Source: Pigmentiphaga sp. H8 (GTDB lineage: Bacteria; Pseudomonadota; Gammaproteobacteria; Burkholderiales; Burkholderiaceae_B). From it: a stretch of 64,000 nt of DNA. This document shows, piece by piece, positions 27,014 through 39,867 of this stretch. The notes beneath the pieces are model-generated. The model did not search any database. It was not told where the DNA came from and saw only the letters and a list, made by a program, of their open reading frames with translations. The stretch covers positions 4,960,001 through 5,024,000 of the forward strand of contig NZ_CP033966.1 of the NCBI RefSeq assembly GCF_003854895.1, written 5' to 3'. How positions within the stretch are numbered: the stretch's first letter is position 1; each line of letters opens with the position of its first letter. Made by a program: the position numbers and the translations under genes.

Positions 27014-28050
27014 GGCAGGGTCTCCCCGCTGGCCAGCGGCACGATGGTCTGGTGGCCGAACGACAGTTCGTCGGGAATGCGGAAAGACTCGCGCACCAGC
27101 GTGAGCTTGCCGGTATTGCGCGGCAGGCCGTAAAAATCGGGGCCGTGGAAGCTGGCGAAGCCTTCCAGCGCATCCAGCTTGCCGGCGTCGTCGAAGGCCT
27201 TGGCGTACAGCTCCATCGCGTGCAGCCCCGTGAAGCAGCCCGCGCAGCCGCAGGCGTGCTCCTTCAGGCCGCGCGCGTGCGGCGCGCTGTCGGTACCCAG
27301 GAAGAAGCGCGGATTGCCGCTGGTGGCGACGTCGACCAGGGCCTGGCGGTGCGTCTCGCGCTTGAGCACCGGCAGGCAGTACCAGTGCGGGCGCATGCCG
27401 CCCTGGAACAGGGCATTGCGGTTGTACAGCAGGTGCTGGGGCGTGAGGGTGGCGGCGATGGGACCCTCGGCATCGCGCACGTATTGCGCGGCATCGGCCG
27501 TGGTGATGTGCTCGAACACCACCTTCAACGCCGGGAACGCACGGCGCAGGGGAATCATGACCCGGTCGATGAAGACCTGCTCGCGATCGAATACGTCGAT
27601 GGCCGGGTCGGTGGCCTCGCCATGGGTCAGCAGCGGCATGCCGACCTTCTCCATGGTTTCCAGGACCTTGGCGCAGCGGCCCAGCAGGTCCGTCACGCCG
27701 GCATCCGAGTTCGTCGTCGCGCCGGCCGGATACAGCTTGACCGCATGGACCGCGCCCGATTCGCGGGCGCGCTGGATTTCCTCGGGTGCCGTATTGTCGG
27801 TCAGGTACAGCGTCATCAGCGGCTTGAACGCGTCCGGCCCGATGCCGCTCTTGCCGAGCGCCGCCAGGATGCGGTCCCGATACGCCAGCGCCCGGGACGT
27901 GGTCGTGACCGGCGGCTTCAGGTTGGGCATGATGATGGCCCGGGCGAACTGGCGCGCGGAATGGGCGGCGACGGCCTCGAGCGCCTCGCCGTCGCGCAGG
28001 TGCAGGTGCCAGTCGTCGGGGCGGGTGATGGTCAGCGTGGAAAGGGTCAT
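26995..28050 (-). CDS. pyrC: dihydroorotase
   Basis: Zinc amidohydrolase of 351 residues that closes carbamoyl-aspartate to dihydroorotate in pyrimidine synthesis. DDWHLHLRDG gives the two N-terminal His ligands. The carboxylated lysine lies in AVKLYPAGATTNS, and further His ligands in LTHGEATD and FEHITTADA. GTDSAPHARGLKE has the catalytic Asp. This is the E. coli-type short PyrC. The ATG at 28050 was chosen over an in-frame TTG at 28062. Confidence 0.97.
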   Translation of the reverse strand: MTLSTLTITRPDDWHLHLRDGEALEAVAAHSARQFARAIIMPNLKPPVTTTSRALAYRDRILAALGKSGIGPDAFKPLMTLYLTDNTAPEEIQRARESGAVHAVKLYPAGATTNSDAGVTDLLGRCAKVLETMEKVGMPLLTHGEATDPAIDVFDREQVFIDRVMIPLRRAFPALKVVFEHITTADAAQYVRDAEGPIAATLTPQHLLYNRNALFQGGMRPHWYCLPVLKRETHRQALVDVATSGNPRFFLGTDSAPHARGLKEHACGCAGCFTGLHAMELYAKAFDDAGKLDALEGFASFHGPDFYGLPRNTGKLTLVRESFRIPDELSFGHQTIVPLASGETLPWRVSI

Positions 28051-28182
28051 GGATGCGGCCAAGGGGCGTATCGGAAGGTCGGCCGGCGCGCACGCGTATG
28101 CCGCGCTCGCCGGCTAGGTTGCCTTCATTTTACGGCCCGAACCCGGCCCCGCGCCAACCCCCGCGCCCGCGCGCGTTCCCGC

Positions 28183-29685
28183 TCATCCTTTCCGGTTCAG
28201 GTCGCCCAGGTTCTCTTTCCGGTTCGAGATGATGCCCTCGAGCCGCTCGTGCATCCGGCTCCCGGCCCGCGCGGCCAGGTCCGCGACCTCCTGGACGTCC
28301 AGCGTCGCGTGCCGCCCGCCCCGCAGCAGCACGCGCCCCCCCACCATCACGGTATCGACGTTGGCGGGCATGCCCGAATAGACCAGCGAGTAGTACGGGT
28401 CGATCACCGGGGCCATGTTGATGTCGTTCTTGCGGACCAGGATGATATCGGCCTGCTTGCCGGCCGACAGCGACCCGATGGCGTCATCCATCCCCAGCGC
28501 CTTCGCGCCGCCCAGCGTGGCGATCTCGACGATGCGGCGCGGTTCGAGCTTGCGGTCCACGTCGGCGCGCTGCTTGTGGGCCCACAGCAGCGCCCGCATG
28601 ACGGTAAAGAAATCGCCCGTCGCCAGCGCGCTGGACGCATCGACCGACAGGCTCAGGCTGGCCCCCAGCGCCTCCAGCTCCGCGAACTGGATGTAGCCGT
28701 TGCGCACCGTCGAATACGGGATCTCGATGGCCGGCGACATGCTGAAGTGCACCTGTTTTTTCACCATCAGCTCGCGCTCGGCGGCCGTGTAGCCCTGGGT
28801 GTGGATCATCAGGATGTCCGGCCCCAGCAGGTTGCTTCGATCCATCAGCCCCACGAGTCCGTGCGCCGTGTCGCCGTAGTGGAGCGAGATCGGCAGCCCC
28901 AGCTCCCGCGACGCACGCACTTCGCCGACGAAGGTCTCGTCGCTGCCACCGGCCTTCAGCACCGCCGGCGACGGCAGTTGCAGGTTGACGCCCAGCCTCA
29001 ACCTGGGGTCCGCGCGGCCCCAGTTCGCCAGCGTCGCCTTGACGCCGGCCAGGTCCAGGCGCTCGCCCCGGCCAGGCGTGCCGTACGAGAAACGGGTGCG
29101 GGCCCCGACGTCCAGCGCCGCGCGGATCTCGGCATCGGCGTGCGCGACGGACCGCGTGTTGTGCGAGAAATTGTTCAGGCAGGTCACGCCCGACAGCAAC
29201 TCCTGCATCAGCCCGAACCGGACCGAATGGAAGGCATCGTCCGGCGTGCATAGCGGCGCGGCGCGATTGGTCGTCGGGAAATAGCCGCGCAGGGGATCGT
29301 CGCCCCGCACCGAACCGCGCAGGAAGGCGTTCCACAGATGGGAGTGGGCATCGACGAAGCCCGGCATGACGATCATCCCGCGCGCGTCGATGACCTGCGC
29401 GCCGGGCACGGACAGCTTGCGGCCCACCGCGACGATGGCGCCGTCGCGTACGTGGACGTCGCCCTCGGGCAGGTCGCCCACGCTCCGGTCCATCGACAGC
29501 ACATGGCCGCCGGAGATCAGGAACTCGCGGCCTGGCGCCCGCGCCCCTTCCGCCTGGCCCCGCGCCGGGCCCGCCGCGGCGATACCGGTTCCGGCCACCG
29601 CCGCCGCCATCGCGCCGCGCAGGAAGTCCCGGCGGTCCAGGCCACCGGTCCCGGCGTAGGCCGCCGAGCGTTTTTCGTTCGCCAT
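28183..29685 (-). CDS. Tat-exported amidohydrolase family protein
   Basis: 500-residue metal-dependent hydrolase of the chlorohydrolase/cytosine-deaminase-like group. A twin-arginine signal, GLDRRDFLRGAMAAAVAGTG, predicts folded export to the periplasm. PGFVDAHSHLWNAFLRG has the paired His ligands. PISLHYGDTAHG and LMIHTQGY supply later ligands, and SLSVDASSALATGDFF aligns with the catalytic Asp region. Periplasmic location is unusual for this group. An inverted repeat sits 16 bp before the start codon. Substrate unknown; hydrolysis of an amidine, amide or N-heterocycle is the family norm. Confidence 0.9.
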   Translation of the reverse strand: MANEKRSAAYAGTGGLDRRDFLRGAMAAAVAGTGIAAAGPARGQAEGARAPGREFLISGGHVLSMDRSVGDLPEGDVHVRDGAIVAVGRKLSVPGAQVIDARGMIVMPGFVDAHSHLWNAFLRGSVRGDDPLRGYFPTTNRAAPLCTPDDAFHSVRFGLMQELLSGVTCLNNFSHNTRSVAHADAEIRAALDVGARTRFSYGTPGRGERLDLAGVKATLANWGRADPRLRLGVNLQLPSPAVLKAGGSDETFVGEVRASRELGLPISLHYGDTAHGLVGLMDRSNLLGPDILMIHTQGYTAAERELMVKKQVHFSMSPAIEIPYSTVRNGYIQFAELEALGASLSLSVDASSALATGDFFTVMRALLWAHKQRADVDRKLEPRRIVEIATLGGAKALGMDDAIGSLSAGKQADIILVRKNDINMAPVIDPYYSLVYSGMPANVDTVMVGGRVLLRGGRHATLDVQEVADLAARAGSRMHERLEGIISNRKENLGDLNRKG

Positions 29686-29700
29686 GTCATCCTCCCATTT

Positions 29701-29733
29701 TGCTTTAGATGTACAAAGTTTATTTCTAAAGCA
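29701..29733. promoter_or_regulatory. 9-bp inverted repeat before the exported amidohydrolase
   Basis: TGCTTTAGA (29701-29709) and TCTAAAGCA (29725-29733) are perfect complements separated by 15 AT-rich bases, in an otherwise GC-rich region. It lies just upstream of the ribosome site of the amidohydrolase at 28183-29685. This looks like an operator for a dimeric repressor. No regulator gene is adjacent. As RNA it would be a weak AU stem without a T run, so a terminator is less likely. Confidence 0.55.
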
Positions 29734-29775
29734 ATTGGAAGGAAGGCTGGTGCAAACCCGCCCCCTCGAGCGGGC

Positions 29776-30981
29776 TCAGTCCACCACCGGCATGCTGCGT
29801 TCGACCAGCGAGGCCATGATGCCCGCGCCCAGGGGGATCACCGCGTCGTTGAAATCGTAGCTGCTGCTGTGCAGGAAACAGCCCCGCTCCGCGCCGCCCT
29901 GCCCCAGCCGGAAGTAGGCGCCCGGCCGTCCTTGCAGCATGAACGAGAAATCCTCGGCGCCCATCGACGGCGTCAGGTCGCGGATGACGTTTTCCTTGCC
30001 CAGCATCGCGGTCGCCACGTCGGCCACGAAATTGGCTTCCCGCGGCGTATTGATGGTGGCCGGATAGATGCGGTCGTACTTCAGCGTGGCCGTCGCCCCG
30101 AACGCGGCCGCGATCGACGAGGACAGATCCCGCAGCCGCGTCTCGACCATCTCCTGCACCGTGCGCCGGAAGGTCCGCACCGTACCCACCAGGCGCGCCT
30201 CGCGCGGAATCACGCTCATCGCGCCGGGATTGCCGGCCTGCACCGAACAGATGGACACCACCGCCGAATCCAGCGGATTGACGTTGCGCGAGACGATGGA
30301 CTGCGTGGCGGTGATGATCTGGCCCGCCACCACGACCGGGTCGATCGTCTGGTAGGGGTGCGCGCCATGGCCGCCCTTGCCCTCGATGACGATCTCGAAG
30401 CGGTCGGACGCCGCCATCATCGGTCCGGGATTGATGCCGACCTTGCCGGCCGGCAGCCCGGGCCAGTTGTGGAGCGCGTAGATTTCGTTACAAGGATAGG
30501 TATCGAACAGCCCATCGTCCATCATGGCGCGGGCCCCGCCCAGCCCTTCCTCGGCGGGCTGGAAGATCAGCACCGCGGTGCCGTCGAAATTGCGCGTCCT
30601 GGACAGATAGCGCGCCGCGCCCAGCAGGATGGCGGTATGGCCGTCGTGGCCGCAGCCGTGCATCAGGCCCGGCTTGCTGGAACGGTGCGCGAAGGCGTTG
30701 TCCTCGGCCATCGGCAGCGCGTCCATGTCGGCCCGCAGGCCGATCATGCGGCCGCTGTCGCAACGCCGGCCGTGGATGATGCCGACCAGTCCGGTCTTGC
30801 CTATGTTCCGGTGCACCTCCACGCCCAGCAGCTCCAGCGCCTTGGCGATGATGCCCGAAGTGCGGACCTCTTCGAATCCTAGCTCGGGATGCGCGTGCAG
30901 GTCGCGCCGCAGCAGCGTCAGATCATCGTGAAATTTGCGTATGGCTTCCAGCGGCGAACGCAACGCCACCCCAGCATCCAT
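29776..30981 (-). CDS. M20 family amidohydrolase (hippurate hydrolase-like)
   Basis: 401-residue metallopeptidase of the M20D group that removes acyl or aryl groups from amino acids. RRDLHAHPELGFEE opens the protein, with MIGLRADMDALPM after it. HGCGHDGHTAILLG supplies metal ligands, and FQPAEEGLGGARAM contains the catalytic Glu pair. The dimerisation domain lies around KGGHGAHPYQ, and GAEDFSFM holds the late ligand region. It is upstream of and in the same orientation as the exported amidohydrolase, with 90 bp between. Confidence 0.93.
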   Translation of the reverse strand: MDAGVALRSPLEAIRKFHDDLTLLRRDLHAHPELGFEEVRTSGIIAKALELLGVEVHRNIGKTGLVGIIHGRRCDSGRMIGLRADMDALPMAEDNAFAHRSSKPGLMHGCGHDGHTAILLGAARYLSRTRNFDGTAVLIFQPAEEGLGGARAMMDDGLFDTYPCNEIYALHNWPGLPAGKVGINPGPMMAASDRFEIVIEGKGGHGAHPYQTIDPVVVAGQIITATQSIVSRNVNPLDSAVVSICSVQAGNPGAMSVIPREARLVGTVRTFRRTVQEMVETRLRDLSSSIAAAFGATATLKYDRIYPATINTPREANFVADVATAMLGKENVIRDLTPSMGAEDFSFMLQGRPGAYFRLGQGGAERGCFLHSSSYDFNDAVIPLGAGIMASLVERSMPVVD

Positions 30982-31021
30982 TCCTGCTCTCCGGTCCTGC
31001 GGCCGCTCGGCGGCCCGAATG

Positions 31022-31873
31022 TCAATCGATAACCGGTCCGTCCGGGAGTTCCCCCAGCGCGGTACGACTTGGTGTCAAAAGCTGAATGTCGCCATACCAG
31101 CTTTCAGCATAGCCCCGGGTGTTGTCCGAGTCGGTCATGACCCCCACGCCGATCAGCGTGCCGGGCTCTTCTCCGAACAGCTCGATGTAGTCCTGCACGT
31201 AATTGCGTTCGTAGTCCAGCCAGCGGCCCGTGCGCTCGGGACCGGACTCGACCACCTTCAGGCGGATGCGGGACGTGTGGGCATTGGCCAGGTTGGCGCC
31301 CACCGGCTTGCCGGTATCCCAGGTGTAGATCAAGGTGGCGTAGGGCACCTCGCGCCCCAGCAGCATGCGCGCGGTCTCGGCCAGCATCTGGTCGCGCAGC
31401 GGCAGCTTGCGCCAGTCGCCGTCGAAGGCCAGCACGAGGCGCGCGGGCGCGTCCTCGGTCTCGGGACGGGAACTGTCGGCCCGCTCGATCATCGTGTCGG
31501 TGCGCCAGGACCAGCGCACATACGGGGCCTGCGCGGCAGGCAGGTGCACGGGCACCCACATCCCGCTCGCGGCCGATTCCGCCACGGCATGCAGCACCGG
31601 GCGCTCGTGTCCGTCCACACTGGCGCGGACGACCTGGTAGCGGGTCCGGGTCTTGTCGGGCCGGATGATCCAAGGCCGCCATCCCCCCGGGGTCTCGCCC
31701 ACGGTCGAGGACGACTGCGACAGCATCAACGCCGCGGCGCCGTCGACCGGGTCCGCCTGCTCGGCCCGCTCGGGGGTGGGTCCGGCACAGCCCGCGAGCA
31801 GCGCCGCGAAAGCCAGCCACAAAGCGGACGAGCGGATACGAAACGGAACAAATGCAAACATCGGCGAGCGCAT
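31022..31873 (-). CDS. DUF3047 domain lipoprotein
   Basis: 283-residue predicted outer-membrane lipoprotein of unknown function. A signal peptide ends in the lipobox LLAGC at about residue 28. The body is a beta-rich DUF3047 domain: YVRWSWRTDTMIERAD, DAPARLVLAFDGDW and VGVMTDSDNTRGYAESWYGD are its conserved stretches. The start may be 31873 or the internal Met at 31861. It is 40 bp upstream of the M20 gene on the same strand and divergent from the SWIB gene. Confidence 0.85.
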   Translation of the reverse strand: MRSPMFAFVPFRIRSSALWLAFAALLAGCAGPTPERAEQADPVDGAAALMLSQSSSTVGETPGGWRPWIIRPDKTRTRYQVVRASVDGHERPVLHAVAESAASGMWVPVHLPAAQAPYVRWSWRTDTMIERADSSRPETEDAPARLVLAFDGDWRKLPLRDQMLAETARMLLGREVPYATLIYTWDTGKPVGANLANAHTSRIRLKVVESGPERTGRWLDYERNYVQDYIELFGEEPGTLIGVGVMTDSDNTRGYAESWYGDIQLLTPSRTALGELPDGPVID

Positions 31874-32116
31874 CCCGGCAAGGGCATGGAGGGCAATGTG
31901 ACCATTCTACCGGCCATAGCGGCCCGCCAAGCGTTGCATCCCCGTCTAAAACCCCGGGGAAACGCCGTTTCTGTTGGAATTTTGTTGTGGCTTTGCCCAG
32001 CAAGGCGATATGCTGCGCTCGCGGGGTTATTCCGCAGTTCTGGAGTCTGCCTCTCGCGCACTGCGGTGTGGCCCTGCCAACGATCTGACGATTGAACCCC
32101 TTTTTAGGAGTACAGC

Positions 32117-32488
32117 ATGGCCACAGCCAAGAAGGCGCCGGCGAAGAAAGCCGCGCCCGCCAAGAAAGCCGCTCCGGCTAAGAAAGCCCCGGCCGCCAAG
32201 AAGGCCGCTCCGGCCAAGAAGGCCGCGACCAAGGCTCCCCGCAAGGTCAACGCCGCCTTCCTCAAGCCCATGACCCCCAGCGCCACGCTGGCCGCCATCA
32301 TCGGCCCGGCCCCGCTGCCGCGTACCGAAGTCACGCGCAAGATCTGGGAATACATCAAGAAGCACAAGCTGCAGGATCCCAAGGCCAAGCGCAACATCAA
32401 CGGCGACGCCAAGCTCAAGGAGCTGTTCGGCAAGCCCAGCGTCGACATGTTCGAGTTGACCAAGATCGTCAACGCTCACCTGAAATAA
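32117..32488 (+). CDS. histone H1-like SWIB/MDM2 domain protein
   Basis: 123-residue DNA-associated protein. Residues 2 to about 45 are KKAAPA-type lysine/alanine/proline repeats like eukaryotic and bacterial histone H1 tails. Residues about 46-123 form a SWIB/MDM2 domain (RKIWEYIKKHKLQDPKAKRN, LKELFGKPSVDMFELTKI). SWIB domains occur in chromatin remodellers and in chlamydial DNA-condensing proteins. A clear site, TTTAGGAGTACAGC, precedes the ATG. It is monocistronic, with a hairpin after it, and likely acts in nucleoid organisation; this is inference. Confidence 0.92.
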   Translation: MATAKKAPAKKAAPAKKAAPAKKAPAAKKAAPAKKAATKAPRKVNAAFLKPMTPSATLAAIIGPAPLPRTEVTRKIWEYIKKHKLQDPKAKRNINGDAKLKELFGKPSVDMFELTKIVNAHLK

Positions 32489-32520
32489 GCAGGCAGCCCC
32501 GTCCGACGGGACTCCCGCCA

Positions 32521-32546
32521 GCGCCCGGCCAACATGGTCCGGGCGC
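32521..32546. terminator. hairpin between convergent genes
   Basis: GCGCCCGGCC and GGTCCGGGCGC form a stem of about ten base pairs with one bulge and a short loop. It lies 32 bp after the SWIB stop and 24 bp before the end of the convergent sugar dehydrogenase gene, so it could act for both. There is no T run on either strand. Confidence 0.5.
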
Positions 32547-32570
32547 ATCGCAGGCCCGGCCTCGCCCGGC

Positions 32571-33758
32571 CTACGAACCTCCGGCGCCCGCGCCGCGCAG
32601 GATCAGGATCTTCCCCTGCCTGGCATCGGTCAGCAGATACAGTTCTCCCGACGCCCCCATCACGACATCGCGGATCCGGCTGCCCATGCCGGTCAGCAGA
32701 CGCTCTTCGCGCACGACTTTCTCGCCGTCCAGCTGCAAGCGTATCAACGCCTGTCCGCTCAAGGCGCCGGTGAACAGGCTGCCCGTCCACGAAGGAATGG
32801 CCTGGCTGGTATAGAACGCCAACCCGCTCGGCGACACCGACGGCACCCAGCTGTACAAGGGCGGTTCGAAGCCCGGCGGCGACGCCTCCTGCCCGATCCG
32901 GCCGCCGCCATACTCTTCGCCGTACGTGTACAGGGGCCAGCCGTAATTCTTGCCGGCGCGCACGACGTTCAACTCGTCGCCGCCCTGCGGACCATGCTCG
33001 ATCATCCACAATTCGCCAGTACCTGGGTTCAGCGCCGCGCCCTGGGGATTGCGATGGCCCAGCGACCAGATCTCGGGCAGCGCCCCCTTGTCGCCAGCGA
33101 ACGGATTGTCGCGCGGCACGCTGCCATCGTCGTTGACCCGGACGACCTTGCCGTGATGCGTGTTCAAGCCCTGGGCGTCCGGACGGGTCTGGCGGCTGGA
33201 GCGTTCGCCCAGCGTGATGAACAGTTTGCCGTCGCGCGCGAACACCAGGCGGGAACCGAAGTGCAGCGTGCTGGCGAACTTGGGAGACTGGCGGAAGATG
33301 ACCCGGGAGTCGGCAAAGCGCCAGTGGCCGCCTTCCTGCACCAGCTTTCCGCGCGCGACCGCAGTACTGTTCCCACTCTCGCCCGCCTCGGCATAGCTCA
33401 GGTACACAAGTCCATTGCGCGCGAAATCCGGATGCAGCACCACGTCCAGCAAACCGCCCTGGCCACGAGCATCCACCTTGGGTACGCCCTCCACGGGCGC
33501 CGAGACCTGCCCCTGCCCCGACACCACGCGCAAGCGTCCGGGCCGTTCGGTTACCAGGGCGCCCCCTTGCGGCAGCAGCGCAAGACCCCAGGGGTGCTCC
33601 AGGCCCTCGGCCCAGGTGGACAACTGCACCCCGGCAGGCAACGCCGCGCGAGTCATGGGTACGTCCTGCCCTGGCCGCACGGGCTGGGCCACCGACGTGG
33701 CGCCCACCGTGATGCCAAGCGCCACGACCCATCCGGCCATCCAGCGTCCTGATCTCAT
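32571..33758 (-). CDS. PQQ-dependent sugar dehydrogenase
   Basis: 395-residue soluble quinoprotein of the Asd/YliI (GSDH) family, a six-bladed propeller that oxidises aldoses in the periplasm with PQQ. A signal peptide (MRSGRWMAGWVVALGITVGA) is cleaved after about residue 25. Family motifs include LEHPWGLALLPQGGALVTER, GQGGLLDVVLHPDF, SLGHRNPQG and IEHGPQGGDELN. The ATG at 33758 was chosen because AAGGAGAACGAC directly precedes it; an upstream ATG at 33782 lacks such a site. Confidence 0.92.
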   Translation of the reverse strand: MRSGRWMAGWVVALGITVGATSVAQPVRPGQDVPMTRAALPAGVQLSTWAEGLEHPWGLALLPQGGALVTERPGRLRVVSGQGQVSAPVEGVPKVDARGQGGLLDVVLHPDFARNGLVYLSYAEAGESGNSTAVARGKLVQEGGHWRFADSRVIFRQSPKFASTLHFGSRLVFARDGKLFITLGERSSRQTRPDAQGLNTHHGKVVRVNDDGSVPRDNPFAGDKGALPEIWSLGHRNPQGAALNPGTGELWMIEHGPQGGDELNVVRAGKNYGWPLYTYGEEYGGGRIGQEASPPGFEPPLYSWVPSVSPSGLAFYTSQAIPSWTGSLFTGALSGQALIRLQLDGEKVVREERLLTGMGSRIRDVVMGASGELYLLTDARQGKILILRGAGAGGS

Positions 33759-33892
33759 GTCGTTCTCCTTGTCCGCGATCATTTCTTGACCGGGAAAAAG
33801 GCGCAGCCGTTCCCCTGCGGGCCCACAGGAGGTCCTATCACAGGAAACAAGAGGTAGGAAGACGCTACGCGGAATGCGCGGCCGTAAAAGAC

Positions 33893-33926
33893 AAAACCCC
33901 CGGCCGGAGTCCCGGTCGGGGGTTTT
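33893..33926 (-). terminator. rrn operon terminator
   Basis: On the minus strand, AAAACCCCCGACCGG pairs with CCGGCCGGGGGTTTT across a short loop and ends in a T run. It begins 12 bp after the 5S rRNA 3' end. This is a textbook intrinsic terminator and closes the rrn operon. Confidence 0.92.
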
Positions 33927-33937
33927 GGTTGTAGATA

Positions 33938-34051
33938 GCCTGACAATGACCTACTTTCACAGACGTCCGTCCACTATCATCGGCGCAAAGGCGTTTCACT
34001 GTCCTGTTCGGGATGGGAAGGAGTGGGACCACCTTGCTATGGTCGTCAGGC
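33938..34051 (-). rRNA. rrf: 5S ribosomal RNA
   Basis: About 114 nt. The ends GCCTGACGACC and GTCAGGC pair as helix I, and the internal CCATCCCGAACAGG is the usual 5S core. Ends are placed by this pairing. It is the last RNA of the operon. Confidence 0.95.
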
Positions 34052-34198
34052 TTTAACTTGTTGGCGGGGTGTTGATCGCGCGCAGGGTTGCTGCGTCGCA
34101 GGCTCGAACAACCTGCCCAATTGGAAGAAGCACAACAGTGTTGGTAGCGAGGCTACCTGGTGTGTGACTGCGGCACACGCTACAACCGCCAGGGTTAT

Positions 34199-37078
<2,880 letters not shown>

Positions 37079-37242
37079 TATAACCGTAGCGGCTATAGGC
37101 TGGTTTACTCTAGCGTTTGTGCCGTTCCAGAACATGAGCATTCTGGAACTGATATATGCAATCACAACCCGTTGTCCGACAATAACTCCACTGGCTCTTA
37201 ACCAGCGTGTCGAACAACATTACTGTTGTTGCTTCTTCCAAA

Positions 37243-37255
37243 TTGTTAAAGAACA
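37243..37255 (-). promoter_or_regulatory. spacer boxA antitermination signal
   Basis: TGTTCTTTAACAA on the minus strand, in the tRNA-Ala to 23S spacer, matches the rrn boxA consensus TGCTCTTTAACAA at all but one position. It is the second boxA of the operon and keeps the antitermination complex on the polymerase before 23S. Confidence 0.85.
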
Positions 37256-37351
37256 GCCAAATCGTACTACACCGAGCCAAAGCCCAGCTTTAAGCGCAGC
37301 ACGCTGCGCTTAAACCTAAGTTCTGGTGATCCGAGGAATTCCCACCGAAAA

Positions 37352-37427
37352 TGGTGGAGGTTGACGGGATCGAACCGACGACCCCCTGCTTGCAAAGCAG
37401 GTGCTCTCCCAGCTGAGCTAAACCCCC
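37352..37427 (-). tRNA. tRNA-Ala (TGC)
   Basis: 76 nt with encoded CCA. The acceptor GGGGGTT pairs with AACCTCC, the D-arm is GCTCAGCTGGGAGAGC, the anticodon loop TTTGCAA has TGC, and GGTTCGATCC is the T-loop region. It sits in the 16S-23S spacer behind tRNA-Ile, the usual order. Confidence 0.97.
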
Positions 37428-37451
37428 ACAGAAACTTCCGCTTCTGCTAAC

Positions 37452-37528
37452 TGGTGGGTCTGGTTGGATTCGAACCAACGACCCCCGCCTTATCAAGACG
37501 GTGCTCTAACCGACTGAGCTACAGACCC
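37452..37528 (-). tRNA. tRNA-Ile (GAT)
   Basis: 77 nt with encoded CCA. Acceptor GGGTCTG pairs with CAGACCC, the anticodon stem-loop reads CTTGATAAG with GAT, and GGTTCGAATCC forms the T arm. First tRNA in the 16S-23S spacer. Confidence 0.97.
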
Positions 37529-37656
37529 ATATTCTTCGGATCTGCATCCCAGGCCAAGGAACGTCAAGCATCAACACGCTTGCCCCTTTTCCTCACCGAT
37601 CCAGCTTAATGAACAACCGATAAGAGTGGACACTTGATCAAGCACTTTACGCGCTG

Positions 37657-39186
<1,530 letters not shown>

Positions 39187-39694
39187 TAATCTCTAGATTT
39201 GTTCGTACTATGGGTCGAAACCCATGGCACGATCGCTTGCGTACTCAAAGAAATTGCAGATAAATGATTTACCTACAAACTTCTTTATATGAGCACTTGA
39301 TTTCTTTTGCGTCGATCGACTGAACCGGTTACCCGACCCAACCGTCTCGCACCCAACCAAGTGCCCACACTTATCGGCTGTTTATTTGTTAAAGAGCGGT
39401 ACTGCCTTTACTGCTTCGCTTCCTTGCCGTTCGCTGCGCTGTTTTGCTAGCGCTGCGTCATCAGCAGAGAAACGAGATTATGAAGAAGTTTTTTACGTCT
39501 GTCAAATCGTCGTTAGCGCTGCTAATTTCGATTCGTCAGACCCTTGCTGCGCTACCACCCTGCCGCAAGGCCCCTTCTTTTGGTCGGCTGCTTCGCTGCG
39601 CCCGCTTATGCGTAACCGCTGCTGAAACTGCCTTCCTCACCCTTCGCTTGCTTCGCTGCGCTGTTCGCGTTGCGTTGTTTGCGTCGAGAAAGAG
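39187..39694 (-). other. rrn leader
   Basis: About 500 nt from the promoter to 16S, with no supported gene. It contains boxA at 39386-39398 and the 5' arm of the 16S processing stem at 39358-39377. Between about 39405 and 39680 the sequence is full of short related strings such as GCTTCGCTGCGC, which recurs near 39590 and 39650. Apparent reading frames here are chance. Confidence 0.75.
39386..39398 (-). promoter_or_regulatory. leader boxA antitermination signal
   Basis: CGCTCTTTAACAA on the minus strand, about 200 nt upstream of 16S, differs from the rrn boxA consensus at one position. It recruits NusB/NusE and, with the spacer copy, prevents Rho termination in the rRNA genes. Confidence 0.88.
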
Positions 39695-39724
39695 ACTATA
39701 GCACGCATTGAAATCGGCACGCAA
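39695..39724 (-). promoter_or_regulatory. rrn P1-type promoter
   Basis: On the minus strand TTGCGT (39719-39724) and TATAGT (39695-39700) are separated by 18 bp. The -10 is preceded by TGC, so it may act as an extended element. It lies about 500 bp upstream of 16S, and the leader boxA follows it. No other good promoter is visible closer to 16S. Confidence 0.7.
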
Positions 39725-39763
39725 ATCGATCCAGGCTTTCTTGTCAGTTTCGTGACTGGAATC

Positions 39764-39861
39764 GGGCCTTTTCAGGCCCCGATACAGCGCGCAAAGCGCG
39801 CTGTATCGCCGTTTGGCATGGGCAAAAAAATTTTTACGACTCGCTGGCAGGGGCTCCTGCC
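39764..39861. terminator. three successive hairpins between enoyl-CoA hydratase gene and rrn promoter
   Basis: Three stems lie in 98 bp: GGCAGG/CCTGCC at 39846-39861, a perfect 13-bp stem with loop AAA at 39780-39808, and GGGCCT/AGGCCC with a 4-base loop at 39764-39779. On the minus strand the first is followed, ten bases on, by seven Ts. They probably stop transcription from the upstream gene before the rrn promoter. The long perfect stem has no T run and could instead be a protein site. Confidence 0.6.
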
Positions 39862-39867
39862 CCACTA

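Noticed and set aside
26183..28093. 636-codon minus-strand frame that continues the DUF3025 gene through pyrC
   Set aside because: Only the last 276 codons resemble a protein family; the rest is out of frame with pyrC, which is intact.
39536..39865. 109-codon minus-strand frame between the enoyl-CoA hydratase gene and 16S rRNA
   Set aside because: It spans the rrn promoter and three hairpins, has no ribosome site and no recognisable domain.
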